Both the position numbers and the translations under genes were made by a program. The notes beneath the pieces were generated by a model that saw only the letters and a list, made by a program, of their open reading frames with translations, was not told the origin of the DNA and did no database searches. From NCBI RefSeq assembly GCF_002917925.1, contig NZ_PPFE01000012.1, positions 1 through 64,000 on the forward strand: 64,000 nt of DNA, in the 5' to 3' direction. The stretch is from Roseovarius confluentis. GTDB lineage: Bacteria; Pseudomonadota; Alphaproteobacteria; Rhodobacterales; Rhodobacteraceae. Of the stretch, positions 43,397-51,842 are shown piece after piece; position 1 is the first letter of the stretch; every line of letters begins with the position of its first letter.

Positions 43397-44965
43397 GTGT
43401 CCTCTACATCTGATTCTCCCGAGACCCCGCCGAGCCTCTATGCCGCGCGGGAGCCTGTCTTTCCCAAGCGCGTGAGTGGCTGGTTCCGCCGGTTCAAGTG
43501 GATCATCATGATCGTGACGCTAGGGATCTACTACGTCACGCCCTGGATCCGCTGGGACCGGGGGCCGTCGCTGCCCGACCAGGCGGTGCTGGTGGACATG
43601 GCGAACCGGCGGTTCTTTTTCTTCTGGATCGAGATCTGGCCGCACGAGTTCTATTTCGTGGCCGGTTTGCTGGTGATGGCGGGGCTGGGATTGTTCCTGT
43701 TCACCTCGGCGCTGGGGCGGGTGTGGTGCGGCTATGCCTGCCCGCAGACGGTGTGGACGGACCTGTTCATCCTGGTGGAACGCTGGGTCGAGGGGGACCG
43801 CAATGCGCGGCTGCGCCTGCACCGGCAGAAGAAATGGGACGCGCGGAAGGTGCGCCTGCGGCTGACGAAGTGGGCGCTGTGGCTGCTGATCGCGGTGGCC
43901 ACGGGGGGCGCGTGGGTGTTCTATTTCACCGATGCGCCGACGCTGCTGGTGGATCTTTTCACCCTGAACGCGCATCCCATCGCCTATACGACCATCGCCA
44001 TCCTGACCGGGACGACGTTCTTTTTCGGCGGGTTCGCACGCGAGCAGATCTGCATTTATGCCTGTCCGTGGCCGCGTATCCAGGCGGCGATGATGGACGA
44101 GGACACGCTGACCATCGGCTATCGGTACTGGCGGGGCGAGCCGCGGGGCAAAGGCAACGTGCGGCGGCGGCAGACCGAGGACGCGGTCAAGGCCGAGGCG
44201 GCGTCGCATGCGGCGGGGGAAACCGCGGGGGCCAGCTATGCCCGGACGCCGGTGCCCAACAACGAGAGCGACATGGTGCCGGATGCCGCGGCGGCGGCGA
44301 AGGGGCCGGGCGACTGCATCGACTGCATGGCCTGCGTGAACGTTTGCCCCATGGGGATCGACATCCGCGACGGGCAGCAGATGGAGTGCATCACGTGTGG
44401 CCTGTGCATCGACGCCTGCGACGACATCATGGCCAAGATCGGCAAGCCGCGCGGCCTGATCGACTACATGGCGCTGACCGACGAGGAGCGCGAGCGCGAA
44501 GGCAAGCCACCGAAGCCGGTGATGAAGCATATCCTGCGGCCGCGCACGATCATGTATACGTCGCTGTGGTCGCTGGTGGGGGCGGGGCTGTTGTTTGCGC
44601 TGTTCATCCGGGCGGATATCGACCTGACGGTGGCGCCGGTGCGCAACCCGACCTTCGTCACGCTGTCGGACGGGTCGATCCGCAACACCTACGAGGTGCG
44701 GCTGCGCAACAAGCATGGCGAGGCGCGCCCGATGCGGATTTCGGCCAAGGGCGACCCGGCCATTCGCGTGCAGCTTGAAGGGACCCCCTATGAAACGGTA
44801 GATGTGCCGGCCAACGAGACCTATTTGCAGCGCGTCTACCTGATAGCGCCGCCGGGATCGGACGCGGCGCGGAGCGATGCGACGGACGTGCGCCTGTGGG
44901 TCGAGGATATCTCGAACGGAGACCGCGCCCACAAGGACACGGTGTTCAACGGGAGGGGCGAATGA
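43397..44965 (+). CDS. ccoG: cbb3 oxidase accessory ferredoxin-like protein CcoG
   Basis: CcoG (RdxB/FixG; 522 aa) is a membrane protein with two 4Fe-4S clusters that assists copper delivery during cbb3 assembly. Five or so helices are present. WCGYACPQTVWTDLF and ICIYACPWPRIQAAM are the membrane Cys motifs, and the clusters are in DCIDCMACVNVCPMGIDIRD and ECITCGLCIDACDD. The C-terminal Ig-like periplasmic domain starts near 420. The start codon is GTG. Its stop overlaps ccoH in ATGA. Confidence 0.95.
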   Translation: MSSTSDSPETPPSLYAAREPVFPKRVSGWFRRFKWIIMIVTLGIYYVTPWIRWDRGPSLPDQAVLVDMANRRFFFFWIEIWPHEFYFVAGLLVMAGLGLFLFTSALGRVWCGYACPQTVWTDLFILVERWVEGDRNARLRLHRQKKWDARKVRLRLTKWALWLLIAVATGGAWVFYFTDAPTLLVDLFTLNAHPIAYTTIAILTGTTFFFGGFAREQICIYACPWPRIQAAMMDEDTLTIGYRYWRGEPRGKGNVRRRQTEDAVKAEAASHAAGETAGASYARTPVPNNESDMVPDAAAAAKGPGDCIDCMACVNVCPMGIDIRDGQQMECITCGLCIDACDDIMAKIGKPRGLIDYMALTDEEREREGKPPKPVMKHILRPRTIMYTSLWSLVGAGLLFALFIRADIDLTVAPVRNPTFVTLSDGSIRNTYEVRLRNKHGEARPMRISAKGDPAIRVQLEGTPYETVDVPANETYLQRVYLIAPPGSDAARSDATDVRLWVEDISNGDRAHKDTVFNGRGE

Positions 44966-45429
44966 AGCGCGACTTCACGATCAAGGGATGGCACGTCTTT
45001 GCCGGGTTTGCCGGGGCGTTTTCGATCATCATCGCGGTCAACCTGGTTTTGGCTTTTTCGGCGGTGAAGACCTTTCCGGGGCTGGAGACGAAGAATTCCT
45101 ATGTCGCCAGCCAGAGCTTTGACGACCGGCGCGACGCGCAGGAGGCGCTGGGCTGGAGCGTGGAGGCGACACACAAGGCGGGCATGCTGGAGTTGAAGAT
45201 CACCGATGCGGACGGCCAGCCGGTGGAAGTGGCGGCGCTGGACGCAACGGTGGGGCGGGCGACCCATGTGCAGGATGACGTGACGCCCGCGTTCCGTTTC
45301 GACGGCGAGGCCTATTTTGCCACGGTGCCGCTGGGCGCGGGCAACTGGAACATCCGCATGGAGGCACGGGCCGAGGACGGCACGGTGTTTCAGCAGCGCG
45401 TGGTGCTGATCAAGGAGAGCGGTGCGTGA
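44962..45429 (+). CDS. ccoH: cbb3 oxidase assembly protein CcoH
   Basis: CcoH (FixH; 155 aa) has one N-terminal helix (IKGWHVFAGFAGAFSIIIAV, about 6-30) and a periplasmic beta-domain (KNSYVASQSFDDRRDAQEAL, then LGWSVEATHKAG). The protein is needed for a stable oxidase. Start and stop both overlap neighbours (ATGA with ccoG, GTGA with ccoI), so the four genes are translationally coupled. Confidence 0.93.
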   Translation: MKRDFTIKGWHVFAGFAGAFSIIIAVNLVLAFSAVKTFPGLETKNSYVASQSFDDRRDAQEALGWSVEATHKAGMLELKITDADGQPVEVAALDATVGRATHVQDDVTPAFRFDGEAYFATVPLGAGNWNIRMEARAEDGTVFQQRVVLIKESGA

Positions 45430-47621
45430 CCGTGGCGATGCGGCATCAGGCGGCGATGGGCTGCCCGGCCTGTGCGGCGGCCCCCGGTGCCGACGACGTG
45501 GAGGTCGCGCCGGAGGGATGGCAGATCGCGCTGTCACTGCCGACGATCCATTGTGCCGCGTGTATTTCCAGGATCGAGGACGGGCTGAACGCGCATCCCG
45601 GTGTGCGCTCGGCGCGGGTGAACCTGACGCTGAAACGGGCGAGCATCGACGCCGAGGCCGACGTGACGCCCGCCGAGATGGTGGGGCTGGTCGAAGGGCT
45701 GGGATACGAGGCGCATGAGCTGGATCCCGGCACGCTGAATGCCACGGCGACGGACAAGGCCGGGCGCGAGTTGCTTATGCGGCTGGCGGTGGCCGGGTTC
45801 TCGATGATGAACGTGATGCTGCTGTCGGTGTCGGTCTGGTCCGGCGCGGATGACGCGACGCGGGACATGTTCCACTGGATTTCCGCCGCGATTGCCTTGC
45901 CCGCCGTCGCGTTCTGCGGCGTGCCGTTCTATCGCAACGCGTGGAGTGCGCTGCGGCAGGGGCGGCTGAACATGGACGTGCCGATCACGCTGGCCGTGGC
46001 GCTGGCGGTGGTGACGTCGCTTTGGGAGACGGCGCTGTCGGGCCATCACGCCTATTTCGACGCGGCGATTGCGCTTGTCTTTTTCCTGTTGGCGGGGCGT
46101 TACCTGGATCACCGGACACGGGCCGTGGCGCGGTCGGCGGCCGAGGAGTTGACGGCGCTGGAAGTGCCGCGCGCGTGGCGGATCGAGGACGACCAAGAGG
46201 TAGAGCGGCCCATCGCGGAACTGGCGGTGGGCGACGTGCTGCTGGTGCGGGCCGGGGGGCGCGTGCCGGTGGATGGCGAGATCGTCGAGGGCACGTCAGA
46301 GTTGGACCGGTCGCTGTTGACCGGCGAGACCGTGCCGGTCTTTGCCGGGCCGGGGCAGGCTGTGTCGGCGGGCGAAGTGAACCTGACCGGGCCGCTGCGG
46401 ATCAGGGCCAGCGCGGTGGGCGCGGAGACGTCGCTGCACCGGATGGCGGATCTGGTGGCGATCGCGGAATCGGGACGGTCGCGGTACACGTCGCTGGCGG
46501 ACCGGGCGGCGAAGCTCTATGCGCCCGGCGTGCATATCCTGTCTGCCTTGGCCTTTGCGGGCTGGTTTCTTTACACGTTCGACATGCGCACGGCGCTTAA
46601 TATAGCGGCGGCGGTGCTGATCATCACCTGCCCCTGTGCGCTGGGCCTTGCGGTGCCGGCGGTGACCACGGCGGCGTCGGGGCGGCTGTTCCGCAAGGGG
46701 ATGCTGATCAAGCACGAGACCGCGCTGGAGCGGCTGGCGGAGGTCGACACGGTGGTGTTCGATAAGACCGGGACATTGACGGCGGGGGTGCCGGTGCTGA
46801 CCAACCCGGACGTTCTGGACGATGCGGCGCGGGGCGTGGCGTTGGCGCTGGCGCGGGGCTCGGCGCATCCGCTGGCGCGGGCGATTGCCAAGGCGCTGGG
46901 CGAGGCGGAGGCGAAACCTGCGGACGTGACCGGGATTGCCGAGGTGCCGGGCTATGGCGTGTCGGGGCGCGTCGGCGACCTGGAGGTACGGCTGGGCCGG
47001 GCGGCCTGGGTCGGGGCGGAGCCGCGTGCCGAGACGGCGACCTATCTGAAGATCGGGAAGGCGGCGCCTGTGGCGCTGACTTTCGAGGATGCGTTGCGGC
47101 CTGGTGCGGAAGAGGCCGTGACGGCGCTCTTGCGCGCGGGCAAGGCCGTCTGGCTGGTGTCGGGGGATACCGAACCGGCGGTGAAGGCGCTGGCGGAGCG
47201 GTTGGGGATCGAAGCCTGGCACGCGGGCGTGCTGCCCGAGGACAAGGCGCGGATCGTGGCAGCGTTGTCGGACAAAGGCGCCCATGTGCTGATGGTGGGC
47301 GACGGGCTGAATGACACCGCGGCGCTGGCGGCGGCGCATGTGTCGATCTCGCCCGCCTCGGCGCTGGATGCCGCGCGGGTGGCCAGCGACGTGGTGCTCT
47401 TGGGCACGGACCTGAGCCCGCTGGCCGACGCGCTGGTCGTGGCGCGGAAAGCGCGGCGGCGGATCACCGAGAATTTCCGGTTGGCGACGCTTTACAACAT
47501 CATTGCCGTGCCGCTGGCCGTGGCCGGGCTGGCGACGCCGCTGATCGCGGCCTTGGCGATGTCGGCGAGTTCGATTACCGTGTCGCTGAACGCGCTAAGG
47601 CTGTCGGGGAGGCGTGCATGA
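45426..47621 (+). CDS. ccoI: Copper-exporting P1B-type ATPase CcoI
   Basis: CcoI (FixI/CopA2; 731 aa) moves copper across the membrane for cbb3 assembly. The N-terminus has MGCPACAAAPG and a heavy-metal domain with IHCAACISRIEDGL. Transport Cys-Pro-Cys is in ITCPCALGLAVPA (about 402), the phosphorylation site in FDKTGTLTAG (about 446) and the hinge in VGDGLNDTAAL (about 625). About eight helices are present. GTG start, with overlaps on both sides. Confidence 0.95.
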   Translation: MTVAMRHQAAMGCPACAAAPGADDVEVAPEGWQIALSLPTIHCAACISRIEDGLNAHPGVRSARVNLTLKRASIDAEADVTPAEMVGLVEGLGYEAHELDPGTLNATATDKAGRELLMRLAVAGFSMMNVMLLSVSVWSGADDATRDMFHWISAAIALPAVAFCGVPFYRNAWSALRQGRLNMDVPITLAVALAVVTSLWETALSGHHAYFDAAIALVFFLLAGRYLDHRTRAVARSAAEELTALEVPRAWRIEDDQEVERPIAELAVGDVLLVRAGGRVPVDGEIVEGTSELDRSLLTGETVPVFAGPGQAVSAGEVNLTGPLRIRASAVGAETSLHRMADLVAIAESGRSRYTSLADRAAKLYAPGVHILSALAFAGWFLYTFDMRTALNIAAAVLIITCPCALGLAVPAVTTAASGRLFRKGMLIKHETALERLAEVDTVVFDKTGTLTAGVPVLTNPDVLDDAARGVALALARGSAHPLARAIAKALGEAEAKPADVTGIAEVPGYGVSGRVGDLEVRLGRAAWVGAEPRAETATYLKIGKAAPVALTFEDALRPGAEEAVTALLRAGKAVWLVSGDTEPAVKALAERLGIEAWHAGVLPEDKARIVAALSDKGAHVLMVGDGLNDTAALAAAHVSISPASALDAARVASDVVLLGTDLSPLADALVVARKARRRITENFRLATLYNIIAVPLAVAGLATPLIAALAMSASSITVSLNALRLSGRRA

Positions 47622-47776
47622 CCATTCTGGCCTATCTTATCCCGATCTCGCTGATCCTGGGTGGGCTGGGGCTGGGGTTTTTCGTGTGGACGGTGCGCAG
47701 CAACCAGTATGACGACCCCGAGGGCAACGCGCAGCGCATCCTGAGCGACACTTACGACGATAAGCCGAAGCGGTAG
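47618..47776 (+). CDS. ccoS: cbb3 oxidase maturation protein CcoS
   Basis: CcoS (52 aa) is a one-helix protein: MTILAYLIPISLILGGLGLG is followed by FFVWTVRSNQYDDPEG, the family signature with N-Q-Y-D-D-P-E-G. It is required for cofactor insertion in CcoN. Its ATG overlaps the ccoI stop codon (ATGA). Confidence 0.92.
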   Translation: MTILAYLIPISLILGGLGLGFFVWTVRSNQYDDPEGNAQRILSDTYDDKPKR

Positions 47777-47846
47777 CACCCGGTCGCGCCTGTCGGATTT
47801 GAGTATTTTCAGCAAGAAAAAGCCGGGGGTGGGGCCCGGAACGGCA

Positions 47847-47876
47847 AACGCCTGCGCGGAGGGAGGCGCAGGCGTT
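47847..47876. terminator. Hairpin between ccoS and the carboxypeptidase gene
   Basis: AACGCCTGCGC (47847-47857) pairs perfectly with GCGCAGGCGTT (47866-47876). Flanking T-runs are short on both strands, so it is a probable but not textbook bidirectional terminator for two convergent operons. Confidence 0.6.
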
Positions 47877-47895
47877 CTCTGGATCGGGCGCGGCG

Positions 47896-49374
47896 TTACG
47901 CGCCGGGGTCGATCATGAAACAGGTGATCTGCTTGGCCTGAAGCCGGCGGCAGGCGAGGTCGGCGCTTTCGCGGGTCATACCCATGAAATTCGCCTCGAA
48001 CCCGGTGGAGCGCTTGACCACCTTGCGCAGGGAGCCGTCGAGCGTCTCCATCTCGTTCAGGGCGGTTTTCAACAGGACCTTGCGCGCCTTGTATTCCGAC
48101 GGGTAGCGGCCGACATTGATGCCCCAGTGGCGGCCGCCGGAGGTGGAGATCCGGGTGACGACCTTTTGCACAGGGTCGCTGGCGGGCTCTTTGGCCTTGG
48201 GCGTGGTCTGTGCCTTCGCATCGACGCTCGCCAGGACGAGGTCCTTGGGCCGTGCCTTGGGCGTCGCCGTGGCCAGGGCGCTGCCCTGCGCTGCGGGTGG
48301 GGTTGCGTCCTCGGTGATGGTCTCGGCGGCGGCCAGCAGGGCCTTTTCGATATCTTCCTTGCCGACAGTGGGCGCGGCCTGTGCCACGACGGCTTCGCCG
48401 GGGCGGCGCTGTGGGCGGAGGGATTTCTTGACCGCGGCGGCGGAGGCGAGGCGCACGGTGCGGCCCTTGCCGCCGGGAACGGAGTGATTGTCGGCGGGGC
48501 CGATCTTGCCCATGTAGGCGGGTTTCGAGGGGCGGTTCACCGCAACGCGGCTGGGGGCCTGGCGGAAGCCGAGGTCCAGCAGTTCGGCCACCTTGGCGTT
48601 GCGCGACGCGGTGGAGCGGCCGCCGAAGACGGTGGCGATGATGCGCTCGCCGCCACGTTCCGCGCTGGCCGTGAGGTTGAAGCCCGCGGCCCGGGTGTAG
48701 CCGGTCTTGATGCCGTCGGCGCCGCGGTAGTCGCCCAAAAGGCGGCGGTTGGTGTGGTAGACCTTCTTGATGCCCGCATCGGCGGTCACGCGGGAGAAGA
48801 GGTTGTAGTATTCGGGGTAGTCGTAGAACAGGTGCCGGCCCAGGAGGGTCATGTCGCGGGCCGTCGACAGGTGGCCGTTCTCGGTCAGGCCGTGGGCGTT
48901 CTTGAAGGTCGTGCGCGTCATGCCGAGCGCCTTGGCGGTACGGTTCATGCGCCGGGCGAAGGCGGCCTCGGAGCCTTCGATCGCCTCGCCCAAAGCGGTG
49001 GCGGCGTCGTTGGCCGATTTCACCGCGGCGGCACGGATGAGGTAGCGCAGCTTGATCGTCGAGCCCGAGCGCAGGCCGAGTTTCGAGGGCGGTTCGCTGG
49101 CGGCGTGCTTGGAGATGCGCACGGGCGTGTCGAGGGTGATCTCGCCGTTCTCGACCGCCTCGAAGACCACGTAGAGGGTCATCATCTTGGTCAGCGACGC
49201 CGGGTGAAGGCGAGTGTCGGCGTTGCGCGAATGAAGCACCTCGCCGGATCGTGCGTCCATCACCAAAGCTGCGTAGGGGGCCGCGACCGCGCTTAGCGGT
49301 ACGATAACCATCATCCAGATAGTGGCCATAGCCACCAGACCCCAACGGATGGGCTGCCTGCTCCGCGTTCTCAT
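47896..49374 (-). CDS. D-alanyl-D-alanine carboxypeptidase with SPOR domain
   Basis: This 492-aa exported enzyme trims the terminal D-Ala from peptidoglycan stem peptides. A signal peptide precedes residue 32. The S11 peptidase motifs are Ser60-x-x-Lys63 (HPASLTKMM), Ser120-Ala-Asn122 (VKSANDAA) and Lys223-Thr-Gly (DGIKTGYTRAAG). A long low-complexity Ala/Pro/Lys linker (about 305-415) leads to a C-terminal SPOR domain (HWGINVGRYPSEYKARKVLL), which binds denuded glycan at the division site. That fusion suggests a septal role. Confidence 0.93.
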   Translation of the reverse strand: MRTRSRQPIRWGLVAMATIWMMVIVPLSAVAAPYAALVMDARSGEVLHSRNADTRLHPASLTKMMTLYVVFEAVENGEITLDTPVRISKHAASEPPSKLGLRSGSTIKLRYLIRAAAVKSANDAATALGEAIEGSEAAFARRMNRTAKALGMTRTTFKNAHGLTENGHLSTARDMTLLGRHLFYDYPEYYNLFSRVTADAGIKKVYHTNRRLLGDYRGADGIKTGYTRAAGFNLTASAERGGERIIATVFGGRSTASRNAKVAELLDLGFRQAPSRVAVNRPSKPAYMGKIGPADNHSVPGGKGRTVRLASAAAVKKSLRPQRRPGEAVVAQAAPTVGKEDIEKALLAAAETITEDATPPAAQGSALATATPKARPKDLVLASVDAKAQTTPKAKEPASDPVQKVVTRISTSGGRHWGINVGRYPSEYKARKVLLKTALNEMETLDGSLRKVVKRSTGFEANFMGMTRESADLACRRLQAKQITCFMIDPGA

Positions 49375-49679
49375 GGAACTGCTCTTTCTCTGCCTCGTTC
49401 AACCGCCGATTGTTCGGCTGGCCTTATTTATTGCAGAAAAAGGTAGCACAGGGGGTCATTTGAATAAAGTGTTTATTTTCAAATATTTTGAGGGCACTCT
49501 TCGAGAATTGACGGCACATGTTGTGGTTAAATTTACCGTGACCGCTAAACCGGCAATTGTGGCGGGATTGTGGCGGCCCGGATGGCAGCCCTGATGGCGG
49601 GACCGGGACCGGGTTCCATGCCGGCTTCGGAACTGGTGCATGGTACCGCGCGTTTGCGTGCGAAGAGGAAGGGGACCTC
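49375..49679. other. AT-rich divergent intergenic region
   Basis: These 305 bp lie between the divergent carboxypeptidase and trkA genes and contain no convincing gene. The centre (about 49458-49500) is notably AT-rich for this genome, with AATAAAGTGTTTATTTTCAA, and is the likely place for promoters on both strands. No operator was recognised. Confidence 0.5.
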
Positions 49680-50336
49680 ATGTCACATCGCAGTTTCGCC
49701 GTGATCGGCCTTGGGAATTTCGGCAGCACGGTCGCGACCGAGTTGGAGCGGTTCGGGAATCACGTGATCGGCGTGGACATCGACGAGACCCGCGTCAGCC
49801 GCCACGCCGACAAGCTGGGCGAGGCGATCATCCTGGACGCACGCGACGACGAGGCGCTGAAGGAAGCGGGCCTGGGCGAGGTCGACATGGCGCTGGTGGC
49901 GGTCGGCGACAACCTGGAGTCGAGCATCCTGGCGGCGGTGAACCTGCGGCAGGTGGGCGCGGGCGCGGTCTGGGCCAAGGCCACCAGCCGCACGCAACAC
50001 CGCATCCTGTCGCGGATCGGCGTGGACCGGGTGATTCACCCCGAGGTCGAGATCGGCCAGCGGATCGCGCAGGTGATGCACAACCCGCTGGTGCGCGACT
50101 ACGTGGGCCTGGGCAACGGGTTCTTCGTGGTGAACCTGAAGGTGCCCGAGGAGATGGAGGACAGGAAACTGTCCGAGCTGGGCCACGCGGACAAGTTTGA
50201 CCTGCGCTGCCTTGGGGTGATGCGCGGGACGAAGTTCATCGGCCGCGACGGTGACGATTGCACGCTGAAGACCGACGACCTGCTGCTGATGCTGGGAGAA
50301 CGCAACAACCTGCGCGACTTCTCCGCGAGCCTCTGA
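49680..50336 (+). CDS. Potassium uptake regulatory subunit (TrkA/KtrA type)
   Basis: This 218-aa cytosolic ring-forming protein gates the adjacent channel-like subunit. The N-terminal RCK domain has the nucleotide motif FAVIGLGNFGSTVATELER with the acidic strand end GVDIDE; it binds ATP/ADP or NAD(H). The C-terminal RCK_C part (FFVVNLKVPEEMEDRKLSEL) ends with DLLLMLGERNNLRDF. Length fits KtrA (one RCK unit) rather than the double-length TrkA. GAGGAAGGGG precedes the ATG. The next gene starts one base after its stop codon. Confidence 0.9.
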   Translation: MSHRSFAVIGLGNFGSTVATELERFGNHVIGVDIDETRVSRHADKLGEAIILDARDDEALKEAGLGEVDMALVAVGDNLESSILAAVNLRQVGAGAVWAKATSRTQHRILSRIGVDRVIHPEVEIGQRIAQVMHNPLVRDYVGLGNGFFVVNLKVPEEMEDRKLSELGHADKFDLRCLGVMRGTKFIGRDGDDCTLKTDDLLLMLGERNNLRDFSASL

Positions 50337-50337
50337 G

Positions 50338-51684
50338 GTGGCGCGCAGATCGTCGATCAAGCTGGGATCGACCCGGCTGAGCCTGTCGCCGCCGGCGGTG
50401 CTGGCGGTGATGTATCTGCTTATCGTTGCGCTGGGCGCGCTGCTGTTATGGCTGCCGGTGTCGCATCACGGCAAGGTGGGCCTGAGCGAGGCGATCTTTA
50501 CCGCGACCTCGGCGGTGACGGTGACGGGTTTGGTGGTGGTCGATACCGGCGCGGATTTCACCCTGTTGGGGCAGATCATCATCGCCGGCCTGATGCAGTT
50601 CGGGGGCCTGGGCCTGATGGTGTTCGCGGTCCTGATACTGACGGCGTTCGGCATTCCCATCGGGATGCCGCACAAGGTGATGCTGCGCGAGGACCTGAAC
50701 CAGGCGACGATCAGCAACCTGGGTCGGCTGGTGAAGATCATCCTGTACGTGGCGCTGGGCTGCGAGGCGGTGGGCGCGGTGCTGCTGGCTTTTGTCTTCG
50801 TGCCCGAGATGGGCTGGGGCACGGGGCTGTGGCACGCAATTTTTCACAGCATCTCGGCCTTCAACAACGCGGGCTTTGCGCTGCAGCCCGACAGCCTGTC
50901 GGACTGGGTCGGGAACCCGGTGGTCAACCTGACGGTCACGGTGATGTTCATCCTCGGCGGGCTCGGCTTCATCGTGGTGGGCGACGTCTATCAGCATCGC
51001 AAGTGGCGCAAGCTGTCGCTGCATTCCAAGCTGATGATCGCGGGGACGCTGTGGCTGATCGTGATCGGCGTGGTCTGTTTCGCATTGCTGGAATGGAACA
51101 ACCCGCGCACCCTGGGCGGGCTGGAGAGTACGGGCGACAAGCTGTGGGCCAGCTGGTTCCAGGGGGTGACGCCGCGCACGGCGGGGTTCAACACGATCGA
51201 CACCGCGGCGATGGGGGACGGGACGACCCTGCTGACCATCATGCTGATGATCGTCGGGGGCGGGTCGACCTCCACCGCCGGGGGGATCAAGGTGACGTCA
51301 CTGATCGTGATGCTGCTGGCGACAGCGGCGTTTTTCCAGCGGCGGCCGGCCTTGCACGTCTTCGGGCGGAGCCTGGAGCTGGACCAGGTGCTGAAGGTGA
51401 TGGCGCTGGCGACGATCAGCGGGTTGTTGATGTTCGCAAGCCTGTTCGTGCTGACCGCGACGCAGAACATCGCCTTCCGGGACCTCGCGTTCGAGGTGGC
51501 CTCGGCCTTTGGCACGGTGGGGCTGTCGCACGGGGCGACGGGCGAGTTGAATTGGCTGGGGCGGGCCGTGATCATCGCGGTGATGTTCCTGGGCCGGGTG
51601 GGACCGCTGACGCTGGGCTTCTTCCTGGCAGCGAAGAGCCGGCCCCGGGTGCGGTATCCGAGCGACAAGGTGTTCCTGGGGTAG
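50338..51684 (+). CDS. Potassium uptake transmembrane subunit (TrkH/KtrB family)
   Basis: This 448-aa superfamily-of-K-transporters protein has four M1-P-M2 repeats. The selectivity-filter glycines are visible in TSAVTVTGLVVVDT, SAFNNAGFALQ, TPRTAGFNTIDT and FGTVGLSHG. A glycine-rich kink in the third repeat (MIVGGGSTSTAGGIK) is the intramembrane gate loop. It forms the pore; the RCK protein encoded upstream controls it. The start is GTG. Confidence 0.93.
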   Translation: MARRSSIKLGSTRLSLSPPAVLAVMYLLIVALGALLLWLPVSHHGKVGLSEAIFTATSAVTVTGLVVVDTGADFTLLGQIIIAGLMQFGGLGLMVFAVLILTAFGIPIGMPHKVMLREDLNQATISNLGRLVKIILYVALGCEAVGAVLLAFVFVPEMGWGTGLWHAIFHSISAFNNAGFALQPDSLSDWVGNPVVNLTVTVMFILGGLGFIVVGDVYQHRKWRKLSLHSKLMIAGTLWLIVIGVVCFALLEWNNPRTLGGLESTGDKLWASWFQGVTPRTAGFNTIDTAAMGDGTTLLTIMLMIVGGGSTSTAGGIKVTSLIVMLLATAAFFQRRPALHVFGRSLELDQVLKVMALATISGLLMFASLFVLTATQNIAFRDLAFEVASAFGTVGLSHGATGELNWLGRAVIIAVMFLGRVGPLTLGFFLAAKSRPRVRYPSDKVFLG

Positions 51685-51689
51685 CGCGT

Positions 51690-51708
51690 GGTGGGTTGGA
51701 AACCCACC
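51690..51708. repeat. Dispersed hairpin element (GGTGGGTT/AACCCACC)
   Basis: GGTGGGTT pairs with AACCCACC around GGA, followed by CTACGG. The flanks GCGCGTGG and ACCCACCCTACGG recur in the degenerate copy at 35676-35702. It lies 6 bp after the TrkH stop codon. Confidence 0.6.
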
Positions 51709-51748
51709 CTACGGCGGATGCAGAGCCACGCGCGGCTTGGAGAAGGAG

Positions 51749-51769
51749 GTCCCGAATCAAGTCCGGGAC
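51749..51769. repeat. 21-bp alphaproteobacterial palindrome, copy 1
   Basis: Arms GTCCCGAATC and AAGTCCGGGAC form a near-perfect inverted repeat; one base differs from the consensus arms GTCCCGGATC/AAGTCCGGGAC. Four more copies occur at 54642, 57444, 57836 and 57881. Confidence 0.75.
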
Positions 51770-51789
51770 GGGGTTGAGTCCCAATGCAA

Positions 51790-51819
51790 AACGCCCCCGC
51801 AGGTCCCTGCGAGGGCGTT
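51790..51819 (-). terminator. Terminator after the ABC substrate-binding gene
   Basis: On the minus strand AACGCCCTCGCAGG pairs with CCTGCGGGGGCGTT (one mismatch) around AC, followed by TTTGC. It lies 24 bp after the stop codon of the binding-protein gene, ending the importer operon. Confidence 0.75.
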
Positions 51820-51842
51820 CCGATGTCAGGCTTTCAAAGCCC

